Part shown: piece after piece, positions 22,878 to 35,220 of the stretch
How positions within the stretch are numbered: the stretch's first letter is position 1
How the letters are laid out: each line of letters starts with the position of its first letter
From: Inia geoffrensis
Taxonomy: Eukaryota; Chordata; Mammalia; Artiodactyla; Iniidae
Direction of reading: 5' to 3'
Assembly (NCBI GenBank): GCA_036417435.1
Contig: CM070900.1
Location: forward strand, 170,118,815-170,182,814
Length of the DNA stretch: 64,000 bases
The notes under the pieces: generated by a model
What the model saw: only the letters and a program-made list of their open reading frames with translations
What the model was told of the DNA's origin: nothing
Databases searched by the model: none
Position numbers and translations under genes: made by a program

Positions 22878-25800
22878 ACATAAATCTCTCTTATCTGCCC
22901 CCCCCCAGATTTATTTCACATAAATCTCTCTTATCTCTCTTATCTCCCCTGGTTGCCACTGCTTCTAGGATTAAAATTGACTGGCTAAATGGACTGCCCA
23001 AATACTCTCTTCATGTGATTTTTGAGTTATTTGGTATTGGGGTCTCTGAGCATCCCATTTGCCCATGAACTTGTTATGGGCACCCAGTGGCAGAACTTAC
23101 AGCTTCTTAATTCCAGGTCCCCTTGTGTAGCAGACAGCTTTCTTGGATGAATTAATAACATGAGTTCTCAACTCCAGCTCTCTCTTTTGTCCACTTGACC
23201 CTGAGGAAATTCATATACCCTGGTCATGCTGAACAGGTACATTACAGCCTGCTCCTCTACCGTCTGCTTTCTCTGTCATGCCGTCTCCTTTCAAATCTGC
23301 CCTCCTTGCTCTGTTAGGCTCTGAGAGCTGATCATCCAGTCAGCTGCCTGAGAAGACATTCTACCAGGAGAACAGAACCAAATGCCCATCCCCCAGTTCT
23401 CTTTAACTTGTTTTCCTGAAGTTTCCTTTCATGCTAGGCATCTTTCTTCTCTCCCATATCACATCCTCTTACAGGTACATATGTTATTCATCATTCTTTT
23501 CATGCTTTCAGTTATTGCAACTCTGAATTATTTCCTTCATCCATAACACTGAGGAAAGCTTAACTATAATAAAGTTAGAAAATAAACTTTAGTATTCTAA
23601 GATCTTTGACAAATAGAGTAAAAATGAGATGTCTAAGTTACGGGTTATAAGACCTCTATCAACTATATTATAGTCACTCTCAATTAACTTGGATATAGTA
23701 AGTGATAACTGACCAGAAGTAGACTATTCAAAAAATTTCTATTTATCAAAAATGTATTGTCCATAAGAGAATATTTTTCATTAGAAAACTATCTTGTGCG
23801 ACCTACCCTTTCTATTAATGCACGCGCAAAACGTGCATATTTTTAGAAGGAGGAGTATTAGGTCCAGTATCTTAACTCAAGATGAAAGTCTGCAGCTAGT
23901 TACTCACCCTGTACTGTAACTCTAAAAGGTCTCTTTCTCCCCAGCAGCTACTATAGCTACCAAAACCATCATCATGGTGTGAGGGCACCCATCATAGCAG
24001 GTCTGCTACCTGCAGTCAGAGCCTGAGCGCCAACCATTTGGAAAATGGCAGAGGAGTATGCATTCGTACAGTGCAAGCAAGTGTCATTGTTCCTTAAAAG
24101 CTTAGATTTTTCAAACTTAGAAAACTGTATTTTGTTAATTATTAATAGAATGAGGGCACATGCTGGCTCCTCTCTGACCTGCTGGATGTAGTTTTTACCT
24201 AAATCCAAGTTAGGAAACCCCATTGTGTGGATTCTCATAAATTTTGTTGGCTCTCACTTGGACATATGCAGAACTGAGACTTAGACTCATAATCCATACA
24301 TACACACAATGTAAAAGGGCTGCCAAGCTAATATTTCTAAAATATCTACCCCTCGTCCATTCTACTGTCTATTCAAAGGCTACTGTGTGGAATTTAGAAC
24401 CCTCAAGGAAGTCTGGTAGGATGAACACTATACACCTCCATGAAAAAGAAAGAGGCTAAGTATATATTACATGGTAATTAAAGATTCTGCAATAAGAATA
24501 GATTATTGTGCGTCTTATTTTGTTTCAGTTCACAGAATTTGAAAGTAAACTTATTTATATTTTAATACATAAGGCTGCTTTCAATGATCAAATTAGCCAA
24601 CCTCAGCAGGAAACTCTCATTATGGTGAATGACTGAGAAATAAATAGCCCACACTTGCCCTGCCAAGTGGAACACAATTGTTTAAGTGTACCTTACTGCA
24701 GATTGAACTAGTATATGTTTTGGCCCTGACCCTTCTATAAAAAATCTCAGATGAAATGAAATGGTACAATCATTGAACAACTTCCAATTAATTAAAAAGC
24801 AGTCATTAATCAGTGTTGCTATAGTCCAAGGTCCAAATAGTTTTATTAGACTGCTAATAATTCTTTTATGCATTACTGCTTTGCTGTTTTTATACTAGTC
24901 TTGAGAATTAAAAAAATGCAAGCTCCCCAAAATCATTTCATTCAAATTATCAGAAACTTCCAACGGGCAAATGTTTCTAATTTTTTGTTTTTGTTTTGGT
25001 GTTATTATAACATATATCATTAGACAAAGATAACTACATTAAAGCCTTAGAACTTTTATATAATTATAAAATAAATGGATGATACCAAAGACAATTCTTC
25101 TTTTCTTGGTCAAGTTAATTATCCAGATGGCAATAGATTGTTTCTATTGTGGAAGTGTTCAAAAATCAGTGATAGACTTACTGCATTCTATATTTGGGGA
25201 ATATGTTATGTGTAAGTATAAAATTATGAGTTAGGATTAAATTGTTGAGTAACTTTTAACGTTATTTAGCATTAGAGATACTTTGCTTTAGCTTTTTTTA
25301 CTTCAACATAATGTAAGTAGTATCATCTTCATATATACAGAAAATCAAACTGAGATTATTGTCTATAATTTAGGCTCAACATAACTTCATCTAATTTTTT
25401 ATAAATTGTATAGAACATTATTTACATGCAAAGTATTAATGGTTGTGGGTTAAAACTAAGACTGAAGTCTGTTCTTAAGGACAGTTTAGGAATAGAAACT
25501 GACCCCCAAAATTATTTTAGTTAGTTATAACTATGCAAATTATGCTGAATTCCAGGGACTTCAGACTTAAGTGCACTCTCATATAGCCTCCAAGGGAAAG
25601 TTGCAAAAGGTTTATACTGACCAAACTGTGGTCATTAAGTAATGAAGGATTTAAACAAAAATAAATAGGTTTATTGGTAGAATTTTTTAAAGGGTTTCTT
25701 CTGCCTGTGTGCCAAATAGTTAGCCATGAAAAGGTGTTCTCAGACCAAATGAGAAGAAAGTACCTAATGTTTCTATAGTAATTGTAAGTGATAATATTAT

Positions 25801-26137
25801 AAATTAGTAAACCAAACTATTATAGTAGCTTTATATACATTCACTCAATTTATTACTGTCCACATTGAAAGAGTGAAGAAATAGAGGCTAATATTTATTT
25901 CCATTTGTCACACAGCAAATGATGACCAAGCTAAGACAGGAGCCCAGGACTCACACTCCAAAACACAGTTTCACAGGGACACATATTCACCTCCTTATGC
26001 TTCATTTTTAAATAAGTTAACAGTAAAATTAGTCAAGGTGATTTTTACATACATAGATAATTAAACTATAGTAAAATTTTTTATGTACATTTGCATTGTA
26101 CATATAATTAAGCTGAAATTATTGTTAGCCTTGGCAT

Positions 26138-26213
26138 CTATCTATCATCTATCTATCTACCTATCTGTCTATCATGCCTATCTATCATCTATCTATCTAT
26201 CTATCTATCCACC
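26138..26213. repeat. (TATC)n tetranucleotide repeat
   Basis: Imperfect TATC/CTAT tetranucleotide array with a few variant units (TACC, TGTC, TGCC). Confidence 0.95.
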
Positions 26214-26480
26214 TACATTTAATCTCGTTGGACTGCTTACCTGTTAGAAATCTAAAGTGTATTTGCATTTTAGAAATAAAATACAGACTCAAAGTATGAG
26301 AATAGGGAAATATCTGTGCAATATTATGTGTGTGCCAGGGTTGTAGGTAGGTAGATTGCTATCTCTATCCAATAAGTGTTAATTACTAGATAAGACTCAA
26401 GCTACAGGAGTTCCTAATGATTTTATTGTGAAGGATCCTTTTTGATAATTTCTCTGTATATGGAAAGATTTTTGCCTACC

Positions 26481-26832
26481 GACACTATATGGCCTCCTCC
26501 CTGCTGGCTGCCCTTAGTGGCAATGCCTTTGCCAAGGACATCAAGAAGATCCTGGACAGTGTGGGCATCAAGGAGGTGGATGACAGCCTGGCCCAGCAAG
26601 GTCACCAGTGAGCTGAAAGGAAAAAACCCTGAAGATATCAGTCACTGCTCAGGGTATCAGCCATCTGGCCAGTGTGCCCATCTCCACGGGGCAGATCTGC
26701 AGCTCTTGCTGCTGCTTCAGCCTTGGCATCAGTGGAGAGAAAAGACAGGAAGAAGAAGGAGTTGCAGGAGTCAGATGACTCTCTGGATTTATCTTGTTGA
26801 AGTAGAGTTCTGCTCCCCTGCAAAAGTGATAA
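26481..26832 (+). pseudogene. RPLP2: RPLP2 processed pseudogene
   Basis: An intronless copy of the acidic ribosomal stalk protein P2 mRNA. The start region aligns as (M)RYVASYLLAAL-like, here lacking ATG, and continues ASSLLAALSGNAFAKDIKK and ILDSVGIKEVDDSLA. A small insertion near 26590 shifts the frame and brings an in-frame TGA in CACCAGTGAGC. In another frame comes ELKGKNPEDIS, and near the end KKKELQESDDSL in place of the conserved acidic EESEESDDDMGFGLFD tail. After the final stop, TTCTGCTCCCCTGCAAAA matches the short RPLP2 3' UTR, showing that it came from mRNA. The frameshifts and lost C-terminus make it non-coding. It lies in sense orientation within a CDH19 intron. Confidence 0.85.
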
Positions 26833-27424
26833 GATGTCATTTCTGACATCAGCGGTATCACTGATCCCCCATTCTGTTTAGTAGAAGCAAGTCACTAGAT
26901 CCAGACCACACTTAAGGGCAAAGAATTACATGGAGGTAACTCATGTGGGTATCAGGGAGTGGGGATTCTTGGGAGCCATTTGAGAAAGTTGCCTACCTGA
27001 TGTGTTTCTTGGCAACTAGACAAGTCTTTCTAAAAGTGAAGAAAGTTTAGAGACCATATTACTTAACCACTAGGCCTGAAAATTTTGTGAGAAAGACAAC
27101 AATCTGGTTGAATTCATAAGTATGCAACCAAAATACAAAGTGCTGTAAGAGAGAAAATAATTAAAATAATTATTTTTGAAGGCATAAGCATAGTATGTCA
27201 CACAGGAATTATCATTTGAGCTGAGTCTTTAAAAGATGAAGAAGATATTGAAAAGGAGGAAAGGAGGGTATTCTAGGTTGAGGAAACATCTTTAGCAAAG
27301 GCAGAGAGGTATTAAAGCTCATGTCCAGATGAGAAATTACAAGTAAAGTGGTACAATTTGTGCCCAGAATGTGTAGGGAAGGCTAAAGAAAATGCATTCA
27401 GAAAGGGAGCCTGAGATCTCCTCT

Positions 27425-27668
27425 CTATTGTCATATAGAATACAGTATTGTTAGGTACAGTCACCATACTGTACAGTACATCCCTAGGACTTATTTATTT
27501 TATAACTGTACACTTTGATCACATTTACTTTTTGCACACCTTGCACCCCTGCTTCAGGCAACCATTTCAAGATTGATACAAATATCAGATCATTGTGTTG
27601 TACACCTAAATTAATATAATGTTATATGTCAATTATATCTCCATTTTTAAGAAAGAAAGAAAAGAAAG
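27425..27668 (+). mobile_element. rearranged L1 3' end (5' part inverted)
   Basis: 27425 to about 27572 reads as antisense L1 3' UTR (TTGTTAGGTACAGTCACCAT...GACTTATTTATTTTATAACTG), while about 27573-27650 reads as sense L1 end (CAGATCATTGTGTTGTACAC...ATGTTATATGTCAATTATAT) followed by an A/G-rich tail. The flanks share an AGCCTGAG-like direct repeat (about 27412 and 27670). This is the pattern of twin priming. Confidence 0.65.
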
Positions 27669-28089
27669 GAAGCCTGAGGCCTTATCAAACAGAGCCTTAA
27701 ATACCACATGGAGAAATTACAAAGTTTTTTAAGTGGGTTTTTGAGCCCATCTTCATTTCTGCTGTTTCTACTATACGTCCCTAGCTCAACATATATCCAA
27801 AGAGACATATATCCCTTCTCCAACTTTCCCCATCTGGTGAGTTTGGAAGGTAGTTATGCCAGGGACCTGCATTCCTGTAAACCAGCCCTGGCTGGGTTAC
27901 ATTGTATCCATCTGGGTGACTGAGGTTAACCTCATCAGGATCAAGAGACAAGGATGAGTCTGGATTCTCTGCAGTGTTTGAGCCGCAGACATTTCTTTCT
28001 AATTTGTCCAGTCTTTTTTCAAAAGGGCACTGTAAGTCATATGCACATTTGAGAATAGGCATGCAGGTTGGCCCTTTCTTTTTTACTAC

Positions 28090-28262
28090 TGTTCTTCAAC
28101 TTCTTATTACCTGAATCAGAATCACCTGGGACAGTATTCCTGGACCCCATTCAAGACATACTGAATCAGAATTTCTGGGATTATTGCCAAGAAATCTCCA
28201 TTTTAAACAAGATACCTAGGTCACCTAATGGATACTACTGATGTTGGAACCAGTGTGCTAAA
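28090..28262 (+). mobile_element. MER5-like hAT DNA transposon fragment
   Basis: TGAATCAGAATCACCTGGGA, GACATACTGAATCAGAATTTCTGGG and TAAACAAGATACCTAGGTCA follow the MER5A pattern (CTGGG...ACTGAATCAGA...AACAAG...CAGGTGATT). Ends are approximate. Confidence 0.65.
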
Positions 28263-29281
28263 TTCTCTAAATATTAGCATGGATTTGTGGAAATAAAGCA
28301 GCTTAATGTTACTATGAAGACACGTACATACTCAGAGAGTGTAGTTGACTTCTGAGGGCTAAACAAAACCATTGGTTTCAATTCTGGATTGAAGCCATTA
28401 TTTTTTCCTATTTTTTCTCAAATAATTGCCTTTCTCTTACACTTCATGAATACGTTACTTTGCATGTATGAGTCTAAGTAGTTTATGTACTATTTAATAT
28501 TTCCCTTTTCCCTGAGTAACTATATGAAACTATCAATATTTTGTATTCTCAAAGAAAGGTAACTTTGATTTATACTAGTATTGGCAACATTTTACTAGTA
28601 CTTGTAATACAGAAAAGTAACACATACTTTGAAGAAAGAAGCACTTATAAATATTCAACCATTTCATAAAGCCTTCAATGTGTTGTATACATGGAAATAA
28701 TAATCATTAACACCACTATAGTCATGGACTTAATTTAGAAATGATACCATTTTTCTCACTATTATATGATGTGTCAATATAATAGAATCCAAGTTTGTTG
28801 TTATAGTTTATATTTTATTTTAAACTTTCAACTGCTTATGGGTATACTACCATAATCAAACTATTTAGGAGTAGTTTAAACCAGTAAAATTGCTCTATCA
28901 AACTCACATACAAAACAATGTCAGTTTTGTTTTTTTTTTTCTTAATTAGTATCTGATTTTTCTCCAGAAATTAAAACCACTTGATGAGCTTTTCACCTAA
29001 TGGTTGAAATTTGGATAAAAATTATATTTTAGATATGTACAGAAAATTTTAACATCACATATCAAAATTGGAATTCAAAAATAAGAAACATTTTTACATT
29101 GAAAATGTTATTTTATTGACCTCATGGACTATATTGCATTTCATCTATTTGTATAGGGATCCTCTCAGGTGTGAACTTTTTAGTATCAGGGACTTGATCT
29201 TATGCCCTCATTGATGCCTATGGTTTATTATACTCTCTGGAACACACAGATATGTACATCGTTAATGAATAAATTGTGAGT

Positions 29282-30090
29282 AGCTTTATAGGCATCCCAT
29301 CCTGCTGATTTGGGCCTTGGAGCTCCTGGTAAGTTGCTTCTTCTCAGCCTCTGTGCTCACCCGGAATATGTGGGGTATGATGTAGCTGGAATGGACTGGA
29401 TGCTGGAACAGGCTTAATGAAGTCCAGAGGGAACACCTGTCAGCCCTTCTGCTAAGGCACCAGCACCCCAGGCAGTGGGCCTGTGTGCAGGGAGCAGGAT
29501 GTTGAAGACCCACACGGCCTCTGGCTTGACCACACCTTGTCCATGCAGATGCCACCAGCAACGCCCTGGCTGTCCAAGGTCCAAGCTTTGAAGTGGGGCC
29601 AGGAGTTCCCAGGCAGGGGCTGACTTGGGCTGAGACTCCTGGGAGTAGCTGTGATCTCCATCTGCCGATGATGGGCAAAGGGACCTCCAGAAACTGCCAG
29701 CAACCTCCTGGGACTTGTTAGTCAGTCCCCCCAGGCCAGGCTCTGTGTCCCAGAAGGCCCCAGCCCATTCCCAACCCACAGCCACAGAGGGCAGGTAGGT
29801 GGGCTCAGAGGCCCTGCTAGTCAGGACAGGGTGACATGTGGTTCCAAAGGGTGGTGATGCCATTCCAGGAGGCCTGGGGACTGTGGGAGCTGATAGGTGC
29901 CTCAGTCTCCTTGGAAGTAGAAGCCTTGCTGGAAGTGCAGACCTGGAACCAAGTGGGAGCTCCACCCCCAGCAGCAGACCCCTGGGGCAAAGTTCCTGCG
30001 TGGCCCCTGGAAATGAATTCTGTTCCCGGCACAATGGCCGATGTGCCCTGTGGAGCCCATTGCAGCTGCAGCCCCATAGTTAGAACCCTT
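29282..30090. other. GC-rich island of unknown origin
   Basis: About 800 bp of clearly GC-rich DNA sits in AT-rich intron with sharp edges. Both strands have long frames (a 206-codon frame on the minus strand, 29414-30034; 88 codons on the plus strand, 29836-30102). The translations are rich in Pro, Gly, Ser and Trp, match no family that I recognise, and none starts with a good context and spans the island. It could be a processed pseudogene of an mRNA I cannot name, a piece of another locus, or a decayed CpG-rich repeat. No poly(A) tail or clear target duplication is visible at either edge. Confidence 0.5.
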
Positions 30091-30191
30091 CTTTCCTTTT
30101 AATATATATTTTAATGTTTCTTATCACTAGGGATTAGTTATCCATTGCTGCATAACAAATTACAATGGAGTTCCTCTGGGCCAGGAATTCT

Positions 30192-30521
30192 TTGTTTTTT
30201 TTAATAAATTTATTTATTTTATTTTTATTTATTTCTGGCTGCATTGGGTCTTTGTTGCTGCACGCGGGCTTTCTCTAGTTGTGGCAAGCGGGGGCTACCC
30301 TCCTTTGCAGTGCCCAGGCTTCTCATTGTAGTGGCTTCTCTTGGTGCGGAGCACGGGCTCTAGGGCATGCGGACTTCAGTAGTTGTGGCACATGGGCTCA
30401 GTAGTTGTGGCGCACGGGCTTAGTTGCTCCGCAGCATGTGGGATCTTCCCAGACCAAGTCTTGAACCCATGTCCCCTGCGTTGGCAGGCGGATTCTTAAC
30501 TGCTGCGCCACCAGGGAAGCC
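30192..30521 (-). mobile_element. long CHR-type SINE (CHR-1-like), antisense
   Basis: The minus-strand head is GGGCTTCCCTGGTGGCGCAG. The body has the repeated block structure of the long CHR SINE and a (TAAA)-like tail. Target duplication CTGGGCCAGGAATTCT (30176-30191) against CTGGGTCAGGAATTCT (30522-30537), one mismatch. Confidence 0.92.
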
Positions 30522-30689
30522 CTGGGTCAGGAATTCTAAAAGAATTCATCTTAATATCTGCCCCAGGAAGTCTGGAAGACTTGACAGCTGGGGGCTGGAA
30601 TCTTCAGAAAGCTCTTGCACTTCAGAAACCCAAAGGCACTGAAACATTTTACTTTCTGCAGCTAATTCAACTCCAAGTAAGGAGTGATG

Positions 30690-31852
30690 CCAGTCTTCTT
30701 TTCTTATCAATGAAGCATAATATAATTGAGGTTTATTCATGTTGTTGTAGCACGTATTATTGTTTTGTTTCTTTTTATTGTTGAAGCATTTTATTGTATG
30801 GATAGGCAATGGTTTATCTATTCACCAAAAGATAGACATTTGAATTGTTCCCAGTTTGGGACTATATGCATAATATTTCCATGCACATATGCACATATAC
30901 TGGCTTTGTGTGGACATTCATTTCATTCTCTTGGGGAGAGACCTAGGAGTGGAGTTGTTGGCTTATAAGTTCACATTTAAGGTTTAAAGAAAATTCCAAT
31001 GTATTTTCCAAAATGACTATACAACTCTGTATTTCTGCAAGTGATCCTTTCCATCAGCAATCCATTTTATTTCTCTCAGCTATGATTTGTGAATTTCAGT
31101 TTATAAGTCCTACCTTTATTTTGCTAAATTTATTCCTAAATATTTTATTATCTTTGATTCTATTGTGAATTGAATTTTTCTCAGTTCTATGTCAGTTTCT
31201 TCTTTGCTAGTATATTAGGTATAAAATGGCCATTTTTTATATTGCTCTCTTATCCCACAGCCTTAATATACTTGATTTGATCTATAAGTGTTTTGGGGAT
31301 TCTTTAGGGTTTCCTCCATACAGGGTCTTGTCATTTTTTGATAAAAATACTTTTTCTTTTCAATCTGAATACTTTTAAAATTTTTATTTTTATTTGTTTG
31401 CACTGGATAAACCCTTTAGTGCAATGGTCAGTATGTGGTCAGAGCAGACGTTCTTGCCATGTGCTCAATATTAAAGAGAAAATATTTAGTCTTTCACCAT
31501 TGAGTATGATACTGGCTATGGTTTTCTTATAGATGGACTATGTCAGGTTGAAGATGTTGCCTTCTATTCATTATTTGTTGAGAATTTTTTATAAAATCAT
31601 GAATGGATAATTTTTTTCAAATGCTAATGCTGAGTCTATTGAGATGGCTCTGTGATTTTTTTGTTCTTTCCTCTGTTAATATGATATATTACATTGACTA
31701 TTATTAGATGTTAAACTAACCTTTCATCCATAGGATAAATGCTATTTGGTCATTATACATTAGTTTTCTAATAAGCTTCTGGCATCAACTTGCTAATATT
31801 TTGTTAAGGAATTTTTGTACCTATGTTCATGAGTGATGTTAGTCCATGCTTT
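30690..31852 (-). mobile_element. old L1 ORF2/3' remnants, antisense (left half)
   Basis: The plus strand carries diverged complement-of-L1 phrases: TTTATCTATTCACCAAAAGATA, TTTGGGACTATATGCATAAT, GAGACCTAGGAGTGGAGTTG, TTGAGAATTTTTTATAAAAT and TATGATATATTACATTGACT. No open frame survives. It continues beyond the nested SINE at 31853-32147. Confidence 0.7.
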
Positions 31853-32147
31853 TTTTTTTTTAATTATTAATTAATTTATTTATTTTTGCTGTGTTGGGTC
31901 TTCGTTTCTGTGTGAGGGCTTTCTCTAGTTGTGGCAAGCGAGGGCCACTCTTCATCACGGTGTGCGGGGCTCTCACTATCACGGCCTCTCTTGCTGCAGG
32001 GCACAGGGTCCAGACGCGCAGGCTCAGTAGCTGTGGCTCACGGGCCTAGTTGCTCCGCAGCATGTGGGATCTTCCCATACCAGGGCTTGAACCCGTGTGC
32101 CCTGCATTAGCAGGCAGATTCTCAACCACTGCACCACCAAGGAAGCC
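31853..32147 (-). mobile_element. long CHR-type SINE nested in an old L1, antisense
   Basis: The minus-strand head GGGCTTCCTTGGTGGTGCAG and the long-CHR block structure are clear. Duplication CCATGCTTT at 31844-31852 and 32148-32156. It interrupts an antisense L1 ORF2-derived stretch that continues on both sides. Confidence 0.9.
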
Positions 32148-32600
32148 CCATGCTTTGTTTTTTTCCTGATGTTTTAAATTGACTTTTGGTATTAAGAAAC
32201 AACGAATAAGCTGGTGTTTTCTCCTCTATTTTCTCTATTTTCTGAAAGGGTTTGCAAAGAATTGATATTATGTGGTCTATAAGTAATTGATAGACTTTCT
32301 CAGTGAAGCCATGAAGGCATGACTTTTTCTTGGTGGGCAGATTTTTAATTACAGCTTAATTTTTTCCACTTGTTTTAGGTCTATTAAGATTTTCTCTTTA
32401 ATTTTGGGGTCAGTATGACAATTTATGTCTTCCTAGGCATTTGTCCAGTTCATCTATGTTAACTAAATTTTTGACATAAATTTATAATATTATTTTATAA
32501 TATGTATTTCATTTATGGTATTTCACTACTCTTTTATTATTGATTTTCATAATTTGGCCTTAATTTTTTTATTTTCTTAGTTTAAGCCATACTTTAAAAT
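32148..32600 (-). mobile_element. old L1 ORF2 remnant, antisense (right half)
   Basis: This is the continuation of the interrupted element: AGCTGGTGTTTTCTCCTCTATT, AAGGGTTTGCAAAGAATTGAT and TTTTGGGGTCAGTATGACAAT are complement-of-ORF2 phrases, heavily decayed. The right end is unclear. Confidence 0.6.
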
Positions 32601-33070
32601 ATTACTAATAAGGCAGTTCTAACTCAAATTGACTCAAAAAGTTATGGGATCTGATTGAAGTATCACCAAGGATAAAGAAAGAAGATCTAACAAAACATTC
32701 TTGAAGCCATGAGGGACAAAAATAGAATTAGTTATCGATTATTTATCTGAGCCCAAAATTATTAATAAGCTAGTTATTCAATATAAGCAACATGGGTCAG
32801 TGATAATTGGAGTTTAAATGGCTTGACTACCAAGAACACAGCAATTAATTGTGTAAGAGTTTGGTTATTTAATATTTACAAAGTTCATAACTGAATTTAC
32901 TTTCTAAGTATTCAATGATAACTAGTTTCTAATTTGGCAAAGATTCAGATAATAATGCTCATGCCAAGTCAAGTTTAAACAAATTTCATCATCGCTCTTT
33001 CAAAGATTAGATGAGTCAGAAAGGAAATAAGTCATTACTTTTTCACATCATTTAATGAATTATAAATGAA

Positions 33071-33072
<2 letters not shown>

Positions 33073-33104
<32 letters not shown>
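33073..33104. repeat. (AT)n microsatellite
   Basis: About 30 bp of uninterrupted AT dinucleotides in intron DNA. Confidence 0.95.
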
Positions 33105-33105
<1 letters not shown>

Positions 33106-33879
33106 CTCTAATAAATATATTACTTTGTGAAAAGGTCAATTCTTATTGAGTATAGTAGTTCTCAAACAGAAATGTTACTATGTACCCAGACAGATTTACA
33201 AATATAAGGTGACATTTTTAAACATTTAACTATAAAAAGTTTTACAAATATGCAGTAGAAGAGAGAATTATATAATGAAACCCATAACCACATCACTCAT
33301 TTTCAACAGTATGAATAACTTGTCTTTGTTGTTATAGTTTTTCCTCTATTCTTGTTTGGGCATTTATTTTGTAATTTCCACAGTGATGACTAGTGACATT
33401 TAAAATTCAGTATTTCTACAAATCCTACAGTGCACAGGAAAATCTCACACAACAAAATATTTGTCTTAGCTAACATACCAAAAGCACACCTTTGAGAAAC
33501 ACTTTTAATAATAAGATGTTACAATACTGATCATATTTTGAGCCATAGTACTCATTGGGACAGATGTTCAAATCTATGTTGCAGGAGGATAAATATTTAA
33601 AACTACCAAAAGGGAATTTTTCATGGGTAAAAATAAGCTTGAATTAATAACATATTTATACATTATAAAATTAAATCTGTACTATAAACATAATTTTGAG
33701 AGAAGTCTTGCCCCATCTTCACACCAACTTAAAATAAAATTATAATCCTGAGGGGGAAAAAAAAAACAAAACACTTTCTTCTTCATATGTCCTTGGGACT
33801 TGTAAATTATGTACCAAGTAAAATAGGAAGTAGAGGCTGATTTGTACATTGTACAGAAGTTAAATAGGTTAATATATAA

Positions 33880-34095
33880 TAGAGTTTAAGAGCATGGACT
33901 TGAAACTAGAACACTTGGTTTCAAAACATATCTTACCACTTTTAACTTGGAATTTTTGGAAGAGTTACATTTCCCCTCCGTTCTTCAGAGTTCCGTATAC
34001 AATAAGGGATAATAATGGTCTCTATATTAGAGTTGCCTGTGAAACCTAAATGAGCTTACCTGTGAAAGTGTCTTAGAATATGGGTACATTATAAG
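33880..34095 (+). mobile_element. MIR-like SINE
   Basis: AAGAGCATGGACTTGAAACTAG, then GGGATAATAATGGTCTCTAT and GTGTCTTAGAAT are in MIR order but diverged. Confidence 0.55.
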
Positions 34096-34435
34096 TATTA
34101 TGAAGTATTAGACATTGATTTTGCTGTAGTTTTTGATAATTTATAGTTTGTTTAGGAAAATGAACCAAATTTAACCAAATTGTTGATTTTATCTGTATTT
34201 TATGATATATGAGTACTTAATATCAATAACAGAAGATGAGCTAGATCATCTCCACAAATTACAGTTGGTGATAAGAGTAATGATAATTTACCAAAACTAA
34301 TCTAACATTCTGTAGAACATAACAAACTAAAAAACTTATGAATTAACACCTATTAATACCACGAGTTGAAGAAAGATTAAATAACTTGTGAAAACTGAAC
34401 CAAACCTTTTCTACCAGATAAGATAGTGCCATGTA

Positions 34436-34646
34436 GGGCTTCCCTGGTGGCGCAGTGGTTGAGAGTCCGCCTGTCGATGCAGGGAACACGGGTTCGTGCC
34501 CCCATCTGGGAAGATCCCACATCCCGCAGAGCTGCTGGGCTCGTGAGCCTGCGCATCTGGAGCGTGCGTATCCGGAGCCTGTGCTCCACACCAGGAAAGG
34601 CCACAACAGTGAGAAGTCCGCGTACCGCAAAAAAAAAAAAAAAAAA
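34436..34646 (+). mobile_element. CHR-2-type SINE, sense
   Basis: Head GGGCTTCCCTGGTGGCGCAG, B-box-like GGGTTCGTGCCC, and a pure A tail. Exact 9-bp duplication TGCCATGTA at 34427-34435 and 34647-34655. It has an internal short duplication (GCGCATCTGGAGC / GCGTATCCGGAGC). Confidence 0.93.
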
Positions 34647-35074
34647 TGCCATGTAACCAATATTAATTTTTGAATAAATAGATATTTTTTGCATCCTTCT
34701 CCAAGATTACCAATACACCTTCTATAAACACAACCCATATTACAAAATATACCATTTCTCTTCCCTTTATGTTACCTGTGCCTGTACTGGTACACAATGT
34801 TGGATTTCACTGTGTCATATATGAATATGTGAACATTTCTTAAGCTACGGCTGATGGCGTGTTTTATTTTTTTAGATAAATTTTAGCACAGTAGAATATT
34901 GTAGGCTTGTCAGAATCAGTCATGTGGTGAGATTTGTATTCATTCTTTAAAAGCATCCAGGTAGAGATCTTTAAGAATCCTAACATTATGAATCTTCAGT
35001 GGCACTGCATATGAAGAATCTAGCACAATAACCAACCATTTTAAAAGGCCTGGTGGAATGAACATAATATTTGG

Positions 35075-35220
35075 ATTTCCATACTCCTGGGTTTGAATAT
35101 TAACTCCCCATCCCTCTAGATGTGTGACTTTGGACAAGATCCTTTGACAATTTGGGGCACTTTATCCATCTGTAAAACTTCATTAGGTAAAATAAATAAG
35201 TTGAAATATGTGCATTATGT
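35075..35220 (+). mobile_element. MIR-like SINE
   Basis: ACTCCTGGGTTTGAATATTA, ATGTGTGACTTTGGACAAGA, and then TTTATCCATCTGTAAAACTT match the central MIR order. Confidence 0.65.

Noticed and set aside
26138..26213. CRISPR-like array from regularly repeated units (TATC)
   Set aside because: It is a plain tetranucleotide microsatellite in a mammalian intron with no spacers.
29414..30034. 206-codon minus-strand frame as a protein-coding gene
   Set aside because: It lies in GC-rich DNA where stops are rare, comparable frames are open on both strands, and there is no recognisable domain, promoter or poly(A) signal. It is kept only as an island of unknown origin.
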